From Bolinopsis microptera (lineage: Eukaryota > Ctenophora > Tentaculata > Lobata > Bolinopsidae), in the NCBI RefSeq assembly GCF_026151205.1, contig NW_026971782.1, positions 1 through 64,000 of the forward strand: 64,000 nucleotides of DNA, in the 5' to 3' direction. Positions 1-13,100 of this stretch are shown piece after piece. The notes beneath the pieces were generated by a model. It was given only the letters and a program-made list of their open reading frames with translations. It was not told where the DNA came from and searched no databases. The number at the start of each line of letters is the position of its first letter. Positions within the stretch are counted from its first letter, which is position 1. A program made the position numbers and the translations under genes.

Positions 1-2700
1 CAAATTTTTTTTTACTACACTTACTAACACTTGCTTTACAAAGGAGCAATAGTTTGCGGAGGCATTCTAGAACGGTTATAATTTTAGCTTTCAGTTTCTG
101 TTTCATTATCTTAAATTTATTCCGCTTTTATTTTATTTCCACTCTCGATTCCTTGCTAGCAGTCCGGTTAATTTTAGTACCTTTAGTGGGTCTCATTTTA
201 ATCATTAGCTCTAATTAAAGAACCTCCCCCTCTCAAAACTCCGTTGGAGATTATTCTATTCCTTATACGCTCTAAGTTATTATTTAAAGAACCTCTCAGT
301 CTCACCCTCTCAGATTTTTTAACGCTCCTTCATTTTTATAGCTTTATTATTTTTATCTTTTACAAAACACTAACACTGCTTTAACAAAGGAGCAATAGTT
401 TGCGGAGGCATTCTAGAACGGTAAAATATTTTAGCTTTCAGTTTCTGTTTTCATTATCTTTAAAATTTATTCCGCTTTTTATTTTTATTTCCACTCATTC
501 CTTGTAGCAATCCGTTAATTTAGTACCTTTAGTGGTCTCATTTTATCATTAGCTCTAATTAAAGAACCTCTCACCCTCTCAGAAAAACTCCGTTTGGAGA
601 TATTCATATTCCTTATTACGCCTCTAAGTTATTAATTTAAGTACCTCTCAGGTCTCACCCTCTCAGATTTTCACGCTCCCGTTCATTTTTATAGCTTTAT
701 TATTTTTATCTTTTTACTACACTTACTAACACGTGCTTTACAAAGGAGCAATAGTTTGCGGAGGCATTCTAGAACGGTATATATTTTAGCTTTCAGTTTC
801 TGATTCATTATCTTTAAAATTTATTCCGCTTTTATTTTTTATTTCCACTCTCGATTCCTTGCTAGCAGTCCCGGTTAATTTAGTACCTTTAGTGGGTCCT
901 CATTTTATCATTAGCTCTAATTAAAGAACCTCTCCCCCTCTCAGAAAACTCCGTTTGGAGATATTCATATTCCTTTTACGCTCTAAGTTATTAATTAAAG
1001 AACCTCTCAGTCTCACCCTCTCAGATTTTCAACGCTCCGTTCATTTTTATAGCTTTATTATTTTTATCTTTTTACTACACTTACTAACACGTGCTTTTAC
1101 AAGGCGCAATAGTTGCGAGGCATTCTAGAACGGTATATATTTTAGCTTTCAGTTTTGTTTCATTATCCTTAAAATTTATTCCGCTTTTATTTTTATTTCC
1201 ACTCTCGATTCCCTTGCTAGCAGTCCGGTTAATTTAGTACCTTTAGTGGGTCTCTTTTATTCATTAGCTCCTAATTAAAGAACCTCTCACCCCTCTCAGA
1301 AAAACTCCGTTTGGAGATATTCATATTCCTTATTAAGCTCTAAGTATTATATTAAAGAACCTCTCAGTCTCACCCCTCTCAGATTTTCAACGCTCCGTTC
1401 ATTTTTATAGCTTTATTATTTTTACTTTTTTACTACACTTACTATCCACGTGCTTTACAAAGGAGCCATAGTTTGCGGAGGGCCATTCTAGAACGGTTCA
1501 TATTTTGCTTTCAGTTTCTGTTTCAATATCTTAAAATTTATTCCGCTTTTATTTTTATTTCCACTCTCGATTCCTTGCTAGCAGTCCGGTTAATTTAGTA
1601 CCTTTAGTGGGTCTCATTTTATCATTAGCTCTAATTAAAGAACCTCTCACCCTCTCAGAAAACTCCGTTTGGAGGATATTCATATTCCTTATTCGCTCTA
1701 AGTTATTTAATTAAAGAACCTCTCATTCTCACCCTCTCAGATTTTCAACCGCTCCGTTTCATTTTTATAGCTTTATTATTTTTATCTTTTATACACCCTT
1801 ACTAACACGTGCTTTACACAGGAGCAATAGTTTGCGGAGGCATTCTAGAACGGTATATATTTTAGCTTTCAGTTTCTGTTTCATTATCTTACAAATTTAT
1901 TCCGCTTTTATTTTATTTCCACTCTCGATTCCTTGCTATGCAGTCCGGTTAATTTAGTACCTTTAGTGGGTCTCATTTATCATTAGCTCTAAATTAAAGA
2001 ACCTCTCACCCTCTCAAAACACCGTTTGGAGATTCATATTCCTTATTACGCTCTAAGTTATTAATTAAAGAACCACAGTTCTCACCCAACGTCAGATTTC
2101 AACGCTCCGTTCATTTTTATAGTCTTTATTATTTTTATCTTTTACTACACTTACTAACACGTGCTTTACAAAGGAGCAATAGTTTGCGGAGCCCTTCTAG
2201 AACGTATATAATTATTAGCTTCTCAGTTTTCGTTTCATTATCTTAAATTTATTCCGCTTTTATTTTTATTTCCACTCTCGATTCCTTGCTAGCAGTCGGT
2301 TAATTTTTACCTTTAGTGGTCTCATTTTTCATTAGCTCTAATTTAAAGCACCTCTCAACCCCTCTCTAAGAAAATCCGTTTGGAGATATTTATATTCCTT
2401 ATTACGCTCATTAGTTAATTAAAGAAACCTCTCAGTCTCACCTCTCCGATTTTTTAACGCTCCGTTCATTTTATAGCTTTATGTATTTTTATCTTTTTAC
2501 TACACTTACTAACACGTGCTTTACAAAGGAGCAATAGTTTTGCGGAGGCATTCTAGAACGGTATATATTTTAGCTTTCAGTTTTCTGTTTCATTATCTTA
2601 AAATTTATTCCGCTTTTATTTTTATTTCCACTCTCGATTCCTGCTAGCAGTCCGGTTAATTTAGTACCTTTAGTGGGTTCATTTTACATTACTTAATAAA
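1..2700 (+). repeat. Family A, readable but indel-rich block
   Basis: About seven to eight monomers are readable, with landmarks such as TGCGGAGGCATTCTAGAACG recurring at roughly 355-bp spacing. Each copy carries many single-base gains and losses, mostly in T, A or C runs, plus a few substitutions. The window opens inside a monomer, just before the ACTACACTTACTAACAC landmark, so the array continues to the left. There are no genes. I infer that most differences are consensus errors, because they fall at run lengths and are rarely shared between copies. Confidence 0.85.
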
Positions 2701-5700
2701 GAACCTCTCACCTTCAGAACTCCGTGGAATTTCAATTCCTATTACGCTCTAAGTTATATTAAGAACCTCTCATCTCCCCTCTCAGATTTTCACGCTCCGT
2801 TCATTTTATAGCTTTATTATTTTTATCCCCCCTTTTTACTACACTTACTAACACGTGCTTTTCAAAGAGCAATAGTTTGGGGGAGGCATTCTAGAACGGT
2901 ATAAAATTTTAGCTTTCAGTTTTTCTGTTTCATTATCTTAAAATTTATTCCGCTTTTATTTTACCCCCTTTTCCACCTCCTGCAGTCCGTAAATTTGTCC
3001 TTTAGGGGGGTTATTTACTTACCCATTAAAACCCTCACCCTCTCAGAAACTCCCTTAAATTTTTAATCCATTAGCCCTTTTAATTAAAGAACCTCCTCCT
3101 CACCCTCTCCAGATTTTTACCCCTCCGTTCATTTTTATAGCTTATTATTTTTTTCTTTTTATCACTTACTAACTCTTAAAGGCTTTGTTTCCATTTTAAA
3201 TTAATTAACTTCATTCTTTTTTATTTAAATTTATTCCTTTATTACCACTCACCTCTTCACCGGTAATTTATACTTTATTTCTTTACTACCTAATAAAACC
3301 TTCACCCAAACACTTTAGATTTTATTTTTTCCTTTATTATTAAAACCTTTTAAAGTTTCCCTGGATTTTGCTTCGTTCTTTTTTAATTTATTTTTTATTT
3401 AACTCCACTCTAACCCGTTTTAAACTTAGTTGGGATTAACTTTTTAGTTCATTTGTTTTTCTTATTTATCTTTAAATTTTTTTTCAATTACAAAAATGAC
3501 ATCGGTTTGGGGCTTAGGGTTTTTTTATTTGTTTTTATCTATCTTAAATCCGTTATTTTCCTTTTCCTTTAACTGATAAGGTTATTTTAAAATTTAATCA
3601 CCTAACCCCTAGTTTTAGCCCTCATTTAACTTTTATTTTACTTTCATTAATAATCTTACAAAAATAGCGGGCTTTAAAGGAATATTTAGCTTCGCGTTTA
3701 TTTCTTAAATTTTCCTTTTATTTTTTTCCATTTTATTCCTTCGATCCTTTTAGTCCTTATGGGCTTTAATTCCATTTACTTATTTAAAGGAAATCTTTCC
3801 CTTTTAAAAAAAACCCTCCGTTTTTAATTTTTTTCAAATTTTCCTTTTTTTTTAAACCGCTTTAGTTATTAATTAAGCTTTTCTTTAAAAGTTACCCTCG
3901 ATTTTCACCCGATTTTACTTTATTTTTCTTTATAACATAAAACTCCCAAGAAATGTTTGGAATTCAATATTTTTACTTAGTTTTTAACTTAAATTACCCT
4001 TTTTTTTCCACCCGTTCTTTTGCTTTTTATTTATACCTTTGGGGTTTTTACAAGCCAATTTGGACCTCTTTTCCCTCTTTTTTTTTTTAAAAATTTGTTA
4101 ACATTCATTCCTTATTAGCTTTGTTATTAATTAAAGAAAACCTACTCAAGTAATTTCACCTTTTTAATTTCAACCCCATTCCGTTCATTTTATGCTTTAT
4201 TATTTTATCTTTCTACACTTTAACCGTGCTTACAAAGAGCAAAGTTTGCGGAGGCATTAGAACATAATTTTAGTTCGTTCTGTTTTTATTAAAATTTTTC
4301 CGCTTTTATTTTATTTCCACTCTCGATCCTTGCAGCGTTTATATTTGTCTTTATTGGTCTTTCATTTTCAAACTCTAAATTTTTTAAATTACTCTCACCC
4401 TCTTTAAGGAAAAACTTTTTTCTTTTTGGTTTAAATTTCCTATTTTATACGCTTCTAATTATTTTAATAAACCTCTGATTCCTTCGTTTTAACCCGGGTT
4501 TTTTTATAGCTTATAACTTTCTCCTTAAACCTTTTTACAACAAAAAGTTGGATATTAGAACTTATTTTCTTCATTTCGTTCATTATTTAATTTATTTTTT
4601 ATTTTTTCACTCTAACCTTTAAAGGTTTCGGATTTTTAAATACCCCCTTTTGGTTTTTCATTTTCTTTTTTTATTTATATCTCAAACTTAAAAAAATGGC
4701 TTTAAAATATTAAACTTTCCTTCTAATTAAAATTTTTTTTATTATTATTACCCTCTCCATTTTTAGGCCGTTATTTTTAAATTTTCCTTTTTATTTTTTA
4801 CTTTTTATTTTCCATCCTCTTCAAAAATATTCGGGGTTAAATTTTTTCTTCGTTCCATCTTTTTTCCGTTTATTTTTTCCCTCTGATCTGTTCAGTGGGA
4901 ATTTATCTTAGGGGCTATTTTAAATCTATTAAAAACCCCCTTAGAATCCTTTTAAAATATTTTCTTATTCCTATTTAACCATTAAGAATTTATTTAATAA
5001 ACCTCTTTTTTAAAGTTTCCTTTTTTTTCCCTTCATTTTACGCTCTTTTTCATTTTTATTAGCTTATTTTTATTTTTCTTTAACATTAAACACCTCAAAC
5101 AAGAGCAAATTCACATTTAGAAGTATATAAACTTGTTCTTTCATTACTTAAATTTATGCTTTTATTTTTATTCCCTTCACTTCTACAGCTTAATTTTTAC
5201 TTTGGGGGCATTTTATTTTAAACCCTTTTTTAATTTTAAAAACCCTCCACCCTAAGAAACTCCGGTTTTGGAAGATTAAATTTTTTCCTTTTTTTAAACG
5301 CTCCCTAATTATTATTTAAGATTTTTTTCCCCCCAGTTTTCAAGCCGTTATTTTAGCTTTAATTTTTTTTTATCATTCTTCATTTTCAAAGGGGTTATTC
5401 GAGTTTTGTATTTATTTACTCATTCCTGTTCTTACAAAATCCCTTTGGTTTTAGTATCCTTGTAGGGTCCTTAAATTATACCTTTTAATTAAAGAACCTC
5501 TACCTCAAAACCTCCTTTAATATTCACTCCTTATTCTAAGTTATTAAAACCTCATCTCACCCTCCGATTACCTCCGTTCTTTTATTTTATTTTTCTTTTA
5601 CTTTTACTAACATAACACTTTACAATGGAGCAATAGTTTGGAGGCCATTCTAAACGGTATATATTTTAGCCCTTTCAGTTTTCGTTTCATTTCTTAAAAT

Positions 5701-8700
5701 TTTATTCCTTTTTTTTTACTTACTTCCCTACTTCGACTCGTTGCGCATCTCGTAATTTTACTTTCATGGTCTTTTCATTACTAAATTTAACCTTTCACTT
5801 CTCATGAACTCCTTGAGATCATATTATTACGCTCTAAGTTTTAATTAAAGAACTCTCATTACCCCTCAGATTTTCAACGCCCGTCATTTGTATATGTTTA
5901 TATTTTTATCTTTTACTACACTTACTAAAGACTTACAAAGGAGCAATATTTGCGGAGCATTTCTAGAACGTAAAATAAATTTGCTTTTTAGTTTCTTTTC
6001 ATTACTAGAAATTATCCTTTATGTTTTTATTTCCTCTACGATCCTTTCACGTCCGTTAATTTTAGTACCTTTAGTGGTTTTATTTACTTATAAGAACTAC
6101 CCTAAACTCCGTTTAAAAAATTCAAATCTTAAGCTCTAGTAACTAATAATAGAACCTCTCGTCAACCCTTCAATTTTCAACGCTCGTTTTTTTTATCTTT
6201 TTATTTTTTTTTTACTACATGTACAACACGTGCTTTACAAAGGAGCAATATTTGGAGGCATCTTAGAAACGTAATATTTTAGCTTTCAGTTTCTGTTTCA
6301 ATTATCTTAAAATTTTTCCGCTTTTAGTTTTTTTCCCTCTCGTTCCTGCTCAGTCCGGTTAATTTACTTTATTCCTTATTCATTGCTCTAATAAAGAACC
6401 TTCACCCTCAAACTCCTTTAGATATTCAATCTTTTAGCTCTAATTATAACTTAAATAACTCTATTACCACCTCTCAGATTTTACAAAGTCCGTTCATTTT
6501 GTATAGCTTTAAATATATTTTATCTTTTGACTCATTTTTAAAATCGTTGCCTTTACATAAGGAGTCAAATAGTTTCCTGAGCATAGGAATTAGTACTATT
6601 TATTTTATTCATTTTTCATTATCTTAAAATTTATTCCGCTTTCAACTCGTTTATTTCCTACTCTCGTTATTCTCTACGCCGTTAAAAGTACTTATAGTGG
6701 GTCTTTAATTTATCTAATTAGACTTACCCTCTCAAAACTCGTTTTATTTTATTCCTTTACGCTCTAAGTTTTTAAACTCCACTCACCCTCAGATTTTCAA
6801 CCCCCTTTTTTTATAGCTTTATTATTTTATCTTTTTTACTACACTTACTAACACGTGCTTTACAAAGGAGATTTAGTTTTCGAGGATTCTATAACGGTAT
6901 ATATTTTAGCTTTCAGTTTTCCTTTTTTTTTTAATCCAATTATTCCGCTTTTTATTTTAATTTATCCCAGTCTCTTATCCTTGCTCTATTAATAACCTTA
7001 GCTCCTTTCATTAGCTTAATTAAACCTCTCACCTCTCAAACTCCGTTGGAAATATTTCATATCCTAACGCTCTAGTTATTATCTCATCTACCTTATTTAA
7101 TCCGTTATTTTTAACTTTTTTTTTCATTTTACTACACCTACTAACATTCTTTACAAAGCAATAGTTTTGCGGAGGCATTCTAGAACGTAATTATTTTAGC
7201 TTTTCAGTATCTTTCATTATTTAAAAAAGTTTATCCGCTTTAGTATTTATTTCCCTTCGTTTTCCTTTCTATTACAAGTTACCGCTTTTTTTTATTCCCT
7301 TGTCCTTCACATTCTAAATTAATAACCTTTTGGCTTCACCATCTCATTAAACCCGTTTCATTTACTCATTACTTATTAGTTATATTATAACCTCTACATC
7401 CACCCTAGATTTAACGCTTCATTTTTAGCTTATTTGTTCTTTCACATCTAACACGCTTACAAAAGCATTTTGCGAGTCTAAACGTAAATTTTAGCTCATT
7501 TCTGTTTCATTATCTAATTTTACCGCTTTTATTTTTAATTTCCCTCTTCGATTCCTTTGCTAGCAGTCCGTAATTAAGAGCTATTTGCGGATGCATTCTA
7601 ATAGGGTTTAAATTACTTTCCCCTCTCATAACTATGGGTATTCTTTTTTAGCCATTGATTCGCACCCAGTCTACTCTCAGTTTTATGTCCTTCTTTAATA
7701 GCCTAATTATAACCTTTTCTACACTCCTAAACACGTGCCTTTACAAAGGCAATATTTTTCGAGGCATTCTAGAAACGGTATAAATATTGTCTTTCAGTTT
7801 TCTGTTTCATTATCGTTAAATTTTTCCTTTTTATTTTTATTTCCCTCTCGATTTCCTTGCTGCAGTCCGGTTTAAATTTAGTACCTTTAGTGGTCTCATT
7901 TTAATCATTAGCTCTAATTAAAAACCTTTCCCTCTCGAATCCTTAGAATTCTCCTTATACCTCAATTATCAATAAATGAACCTCTCGTTCTACGATTTTC
8001 ATAGCTCCGTTCATTTAAGTTTTTATTTTATCTTTTACTACACTTACTAACACTGCACTTACAAAGAGCAATAGTTTTGGAGGATTTAGAACGGTATATA
8101 TTTAGCTTCAGTTTCTGTTATATCTAAATTTATTCCGCTTTTATTTATCTCCATTATCTTTCTTCACGCACACGTCTCCAGAAATTTTCGACTTCTAAGG
8201 TATATTTTACTTTAGTGTTTCATTTATCATTTACTCTAATTAAAAACCTCATCCCTCCTCAGACTCCGTTTAGTACCTTTATTCTCCTTAATTATAATTA
8301 AAGAACCTCTCGCTCACCTCCAATTTCACGCTCCGATTTTTATTTTTATTATATTTCTATCTTTTACTAACATATACAACACTTTACAAGGAGCAATAAG
8401 TTTTCAGCTTCTAAACGGTTATATTTTAGCTTTCTTTTGTTTTATTATCTTAAAATTTTATTCCTTTAATTTTATTCACTCTCGGCATTCTTTAGCAGTC
8501 CGATAATTTAGTACCTTAGTTGGGCCCCATTTATCATTAGCTCTAATTAAATCACTCCTCTCTAAACTCCATTAGAATTCCAATGCTTAAGCTCTAAGTT
8601 ATTAATTAAAGAACCTCTCAGTCTCCCCTCTCAGATTTTCAAGCTCTCCTTCAATTTTATACTTTATTTTAATCTTTTACTACACTTACTAACACCGTGT

Positions 8701-8779
8701 ATACAAAGGAGCCAATATTTTTCGGGCACCTAGAACGTCCATAAATTTTAAACTTTATTTTTTTTATCTTAAAATTTTA
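2701..8779 (+). repeat. Family A, heavily degraded valley
   Basis: Homology to the 355-bp unit is patchy. The worst stretch is about 3150-5600, where only fragments survive, for instance TTTGCGGAGGCATTAGAAC near 4246. Landmarks return gradually from about 5600 and are regular again by 8780. The text is dominated by T, A and C runs of uneven length. There is no gene, and no foreign insertion that I can identify. It is either low-quality consensus over the same array or an old decayed segment. Homopolymer inflation and near-absence of new G-rich words favour low-quality consensus. Confidence 0.75.
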
Positions 8780-9936
8780 TTCCGCTTTTATTTTTATTTC
8801 CACTCTCGATTCCCTTGCTAGCAGTCCGGTTAATTTAGTACCTTTAGTGGGTCTCATTTTATCATTAGCTCTAATTAAAGAACCTCTCACCCTCTCAGAA
8901 AACTCCGTTTGGAGATATTCATATTCCTTATTACGCTCTAAGTTATTAATTAAAGAACCTCTCAGTCTCACCCTCTCAGATTTTCAACGCTCCGTTCATT
9001 TTTATAGCTTTATTATTTTTATCTTTTTACTACACTTACTAACACGTGCTTTACAAAGGAGCAATAGTTTGCGGAGGCATTCTAGAACGGTATATATTTT
9101 AGCTTTCAGTTTCTGTTTCATTTATCTTAAAATTTATTCCGCTTTTATTTTTATTTCCACTCTCGATTCCTTGCTAGCAGTCCGGTTAATTTAGTACCTT
9201 AGTGGGTCTCATTTTATCATTAGCTCTAATTAAAGAACCTCTCACCCTCTCAGAAAACTCCGTTTGGAGATATTCATATTCCTTATTACGCTCTAAGTTA
9301 TTAATTAAAGAACCTCTCAGTCTCACCCTCTCAGATTTTCAACGCTCCGTTCATTTTTATAGCTTTATTATTTTTATCTTTTTACTACACTTACTAACAC
9401 GTGCTTTACAAAGGAGCAATAGTTTGCGGAGGCATTCTAGAACGGTATATATTTTAGCTTTCAGTTTCTGTTTCATTATCTTAAAATTTATTCCGCTTTT
9501 ATTTTTATTTCCACTCTCGATTCCTTGCTAGCAGTCCGGTTAATTTAGTACCTTTAGTGGGTCTCATTTTATCATTAGCTCTAATTAAAGAACCTCTCAC
9601 CCTCTCAGAAAACTCCGTTTGGAGATATTCATATTCCTTATTACGCTCTAAGTTATTAATTAAAGAACCTCTCAGTCTCACCCTCTCAGATTTTCAACGC
9701 TCCGTTCATTTTTATAGCTTTATTATTTTTATCTTTTTACTACACTTACTAACACGTGCTTTACAAAGGAGCAATAGTTTGCGGAGGCATTCTAGAACGG
9801 TATATATTTTAGCTTTCAGTTTCTGTTTCATTATCTTAAAATTTATTCCGCTTTTATTTTTATTTCCACTCTCGATTCCTTGCTAGCAGTCCGGTTAATT
9901 TAGTACCTTTAGTGGGTCTCATTTTATCATTAGCTC

Positions 9937-10088
9937 TAATTAAAGAACCTCTCACCCTCTCAGAAAACTCCGTTTGGAGATATTCATATTCCTTATTACG
10001 CTCTAAGTTATTAATTAAAGAACCTCTCAGTCTCACCCTCTCAGATTTTCAACGCTCCGTTCATTTTTATAGCTTTATTATTTTTATC
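9937..10088 (+). repeat. Internal direct duplication within the A monomer (about 75 bp)
   Basis: TAATTAAAGAACCTCTC occurs at 9937 and again at 10012, 75 bp later. Similarity continues past the exact block: both copies have ACCCTCTCAGA, then CTCCGTT, then a TTATTA-containing tail. The second copy has six extra bases (AGTCTC) after AACCTCTC. Family B has one copy. The left flank of the first copy (TATCATTAGCTC) and the right flank of the second (AGCTTTATTATTTTTATC) both have counterparts around the single B copy. The simplest reading is a tandem duplication in the A lineage. Loss of one copy in the B lineage is possible. Confidence 0.8.
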
Positions 10089-10107
10089 TTTTTACTACAC
10101 TTACTAA

Positions 10108-10113
10108 CACGTG
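10108..10113. other. CACGTG palindrome, shared by A and B monomers
   Basis: CACGTG lies in the context CTAACACGTGC in both families (50550-50555 in the B monomer). It matches the core recognised by bHLH and bZIP factors, but six bases in an array are weak evidence. A binding role is inference only. It persists in many noisy copies. Confidence 0.4.
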
Positions 10114-10140
10114 CTTTACAAAGGAGCAATAGTTTGCGGA

Positions 10141-10160
10141 GGCATTCTAGAACGGTATAT
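10141..10160. other. Conserved box around TTCTAGAA
   Basis: The stretch GGCATTCTAGAACGGTAT is identical in A and B monomers and is among the last words to disappear in degraded zones. It contains the 8-bp palindrome TTCTAGAA, which fits the two-unit heat-shock-element form nTTCnnGAAn. A third unit is absent. It could be a protein-binding site of the satellite. Its function is not shown by sequence alone. Confidence 0.45.
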
Positions 10161-13100
10161 ATTTTAGCTTTCAGTTTCTGTTTCATTATCTTAAAATTTA
10201 TTCCGCTTTTATTTTTATTTCCACTCTCGATTCCTTGCTAGCAGTCCGGTTAATTTAGTACCTTTAGTGGGTCTCATTTTATCATTAGCTCTAATTAAAG
10301 AACCTCTCACCCTCTCAGAAAACTCCGTTTGGAGATATTCATATTCCTTATTACGCTCTAAGTTATTAATTAAAGAACCTCTCAGTCTCACCCTCTCAGA
10401 TTTTCAACGCTCCGTTCATTTTTATAGCTTTATTATTTTTATCTTTTTACTACACTTACTAACACGTGCTTTACAAAGGAGCAATAGTTTGCGGAGGCAT
10501 TCTAGAACGGTATATATTTAGCTTTCAGTTTCTGTTTCATTATCTTAAAATTTATTCCGCTTTTATTTTTATTTCCACTCTCGATTCCTTGCTAGCAGTC
10601 CGGTTAATTTAGTACCTTTAGTGGGTCTCATTTTATCATTAGCTCTAATTAAAGAACCTCTCACCCTCTCAGAAAACTCCGTTTGGAGATATTCATATTC
10701 CTTATTACGCTCTAAGTTATTAATTAAAGAACCTCTCAGTCTCACCCTCTCAGATTTTCAACGCTCCGTTCATTTTTATAGCTTTATTATTTTTATCTTT
10801 TTACTACACTTACTAACACGTGCTTTACAAAGGAGCAATAGTTTGCGGAGGCATTCTAGAACGGTATATATTTTAGCTTTCAGTTTCTGTTTCATTATCT
10901 TAAAATTTATTCCGCTTTTATTTTTATTTCCACTCTCGATTCCTTGCTAGCAGTCCGGTTAATTTAGTACCTTTAGTGGGTCTCATTTTATCATTAGCTC
11001 TAATTAAAGAACCTCTCACCCTCTCAGAAAACTCCGTTTGGAGATATTCATATTCCTTATTACGCTCTAAGTTATTAATTAAAGAACCTCTCAGTCTCAC
11101 CCTCTCAGATTTTCAACGCTCCGTTCATTTTTATAGCTTTATTATTTTTATCTTTTTACTACACTTACTAACACGTGCTTTACAAAGGAGCAATAGTTTG
11201 CGGAGGCATTCTAGAACGGTATATATTTTAGCTTTCAGTTTCTGTTTCATTATCTTAAAATTTATTCCGCTTTTATTTTTATTTCCACTCTCGATTCCTT
11301 GCTAGCAGTCCGGTTAATTTAGTACCTTTAGTGGGTCTCATTTTATCATTAGCTCTAATTAAAGAACCTCTCACCCTCTCAGAAAACTCCGTTTGGAGAT
11401 ATTCATATTCCTTATTACGCTCTAAGTTATTAATTAAAGAACCTCTCAGTCTCACCCTCTCAGATTTTCAACGCTCCGTTCATTTTTATAGCTTTATTAT
11501 TTTTATCTTTTTACTACACTTACTAACACGTGCTTTACAAAGGAGCAATAGTTTGCGGAGGCATTCTAGAACGGTATATATTTTAGCTTTCAGTTTCTGT
11601 TTCATTATCTTAAAATTTATTCCGCTTTTATTTTTATTTCCACTCTCGATTCCTTGCTAGCAGTCCGGTTAATTTAGTACCTTTAGTGGGTCTCATTTTA
11701 TCATTAGCTCTAATTAAAGAACCTCTCACCCTCTCAGAAAACTCCGTTTGGAGATATTCATATTCCTTATTACGCTCTAAGTTATTAATTAAAGAACCTC
11801 TCAGTCTCACCCTCTCAGATTTTCAACGCTCCGTTCATTTTTATAGCTTTATTATTTTTATCTTTTTACTACACTTACTAACACGTGCTTTACAAAGGAG
11901 CAATAGTTTGCGGAGGCATTCTAGAACGGTATATATTTTAGCTTTCAGTTTCTGTTTCATTATCTTAAAATTTATTCCGCTTTTATTTTTATTTCCACTC
12001 TCGATTCCTTGCTAGCAGTCCGGTTAATTTAGTACCTTTAGTGGGTCTCATTTTATCATTAGCTCTAATTAAAGAACCTCTCACCCTCTCAGAAAACTCC
12101 GTTTGGAGATATTCATATTCCTTATTACGCTCTAAGTTATTAATTAAAGAACCTCTCAGTCTCACCCTCTCAGATTTTCAACGCTCCGTTCATTTTTATA
12201 GCTTTATTATTTTTATCTTTTTACTACACTTACTAACACGTGCTTTACAAAGGAGCAATAGTTTGCGGAGGCATTCTAGAACGGTATATATTTTAGCTTT
12301 CAGTTTCTGTTTCATTATCTTAAAATTTATTCCGCTTTTATTTTTATTTCCACTCTCGATTCCTTGCTAGCAGTCCGGTTAATTTAGTACCTTTAGTGGG
12401 TCTCATTTTATCATTAGCTCTAATTAAAGAACCTCTCACCCTCTCAGAAAACTCCGTTTGGAGATATTCATATTCCTTATTACGCTCTAAGTTATTAATT
12501 AAAGAACCTCTCAGTCTCACCCTCTCAGATTTTCAACGCTCCGTTCATTTTTATAGCTTTATTATTTTTATCTTTTTACTACACTTACTAACACGTGCTT
12601 TACAAAGGAGCAATAGTTTGCGGAGGCATTCTAGAACGGTATATATTTTAGCTTTCAGTTTCTGTTTCATTATCTTAAAATTTATTCCGCTTTTATTTTT
12701 ATTTCCACTCTCGATTCCTTGCTAGCAGTCCGGTTAATTTAGTACCTTTAGTGGGTCTCATTTTATCATTAGCTCTAATTAAAGAACCTCTCACCCTCTC
12801 AGAAAACTCCGTTTGGAGATATTCATATTCCTTATTACGCTCTAAGTTATTAATTAAAGAACCTCTCAGTCTCACCCTCTCAGATTTTCAACGCTCCGTT
12901 CATTTTTATAGCTTTATTATTTTTATCTTTTTACTACACTTACTAACACGTGCTTTACAAAGGAGCAATAGTTTGCGGAGGCATTCTAGAACGGTATATA
13001 TTTTAGCTTTCAGTTTCTGTTTCATTATCTTAAAATTTATTCCGCTTTTATTTTTATTTCCACTCTCGATTCCTTGCTAGCAGTCCGGTTAATTTAGTAC

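Larger units (their letters stand above)
9912..10266 (+). repeat. Representative clean family A monomer (355 bp)
   Basis: This is one full unit, started arbitrarily at GTGGGTCTC. Landmarks in order: first AATTAAAGAACCTCTC block at 9938; ACTCCGTTTGGAGATATT at 9968; palindrome TTAATTAA at 10011-10018, opening the second AATTAAAGAACCTCTC block; AGATTTTCAACGCTCCGTTC at 10043; E-box-like palindrome CACGTG at 10108-10113; TGCGGAGGCATT at 10135; palindrome TTCTAGAA at 10145-10152; palindrome GCTAGC at 10237-10242. Its length is close to two nucleosome repeats, as in many animal and plant satellites. A 109-codon frame beginning at the GTG is not considered a gene. Confidence 0.95.

Noticed and set aside
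9202..9531. A 109-codon open frame recurring in almost every clean A monomer, from 8847 to about 35096 (first residues MGLILSLALIKEPL).
   Set aside because: It starts at GTG, ends at the TAG inside GCTAGC, and repeats only because the DNA repeats. The 355-bp period is not a multiple of three, so successive copies shift frame. Single-base changes destroy it freely, which shows no coding constraint. Its hydrophobic character follows from T-rich DNA.
10098..10112. TACTAAC, identical to the yeast intron branch point, in each A monomer.
   Set aside because: A seven-base match in T/A/C-rich repeats, not kept in B (TTTTCTAACAC), with no donor site or exon context.
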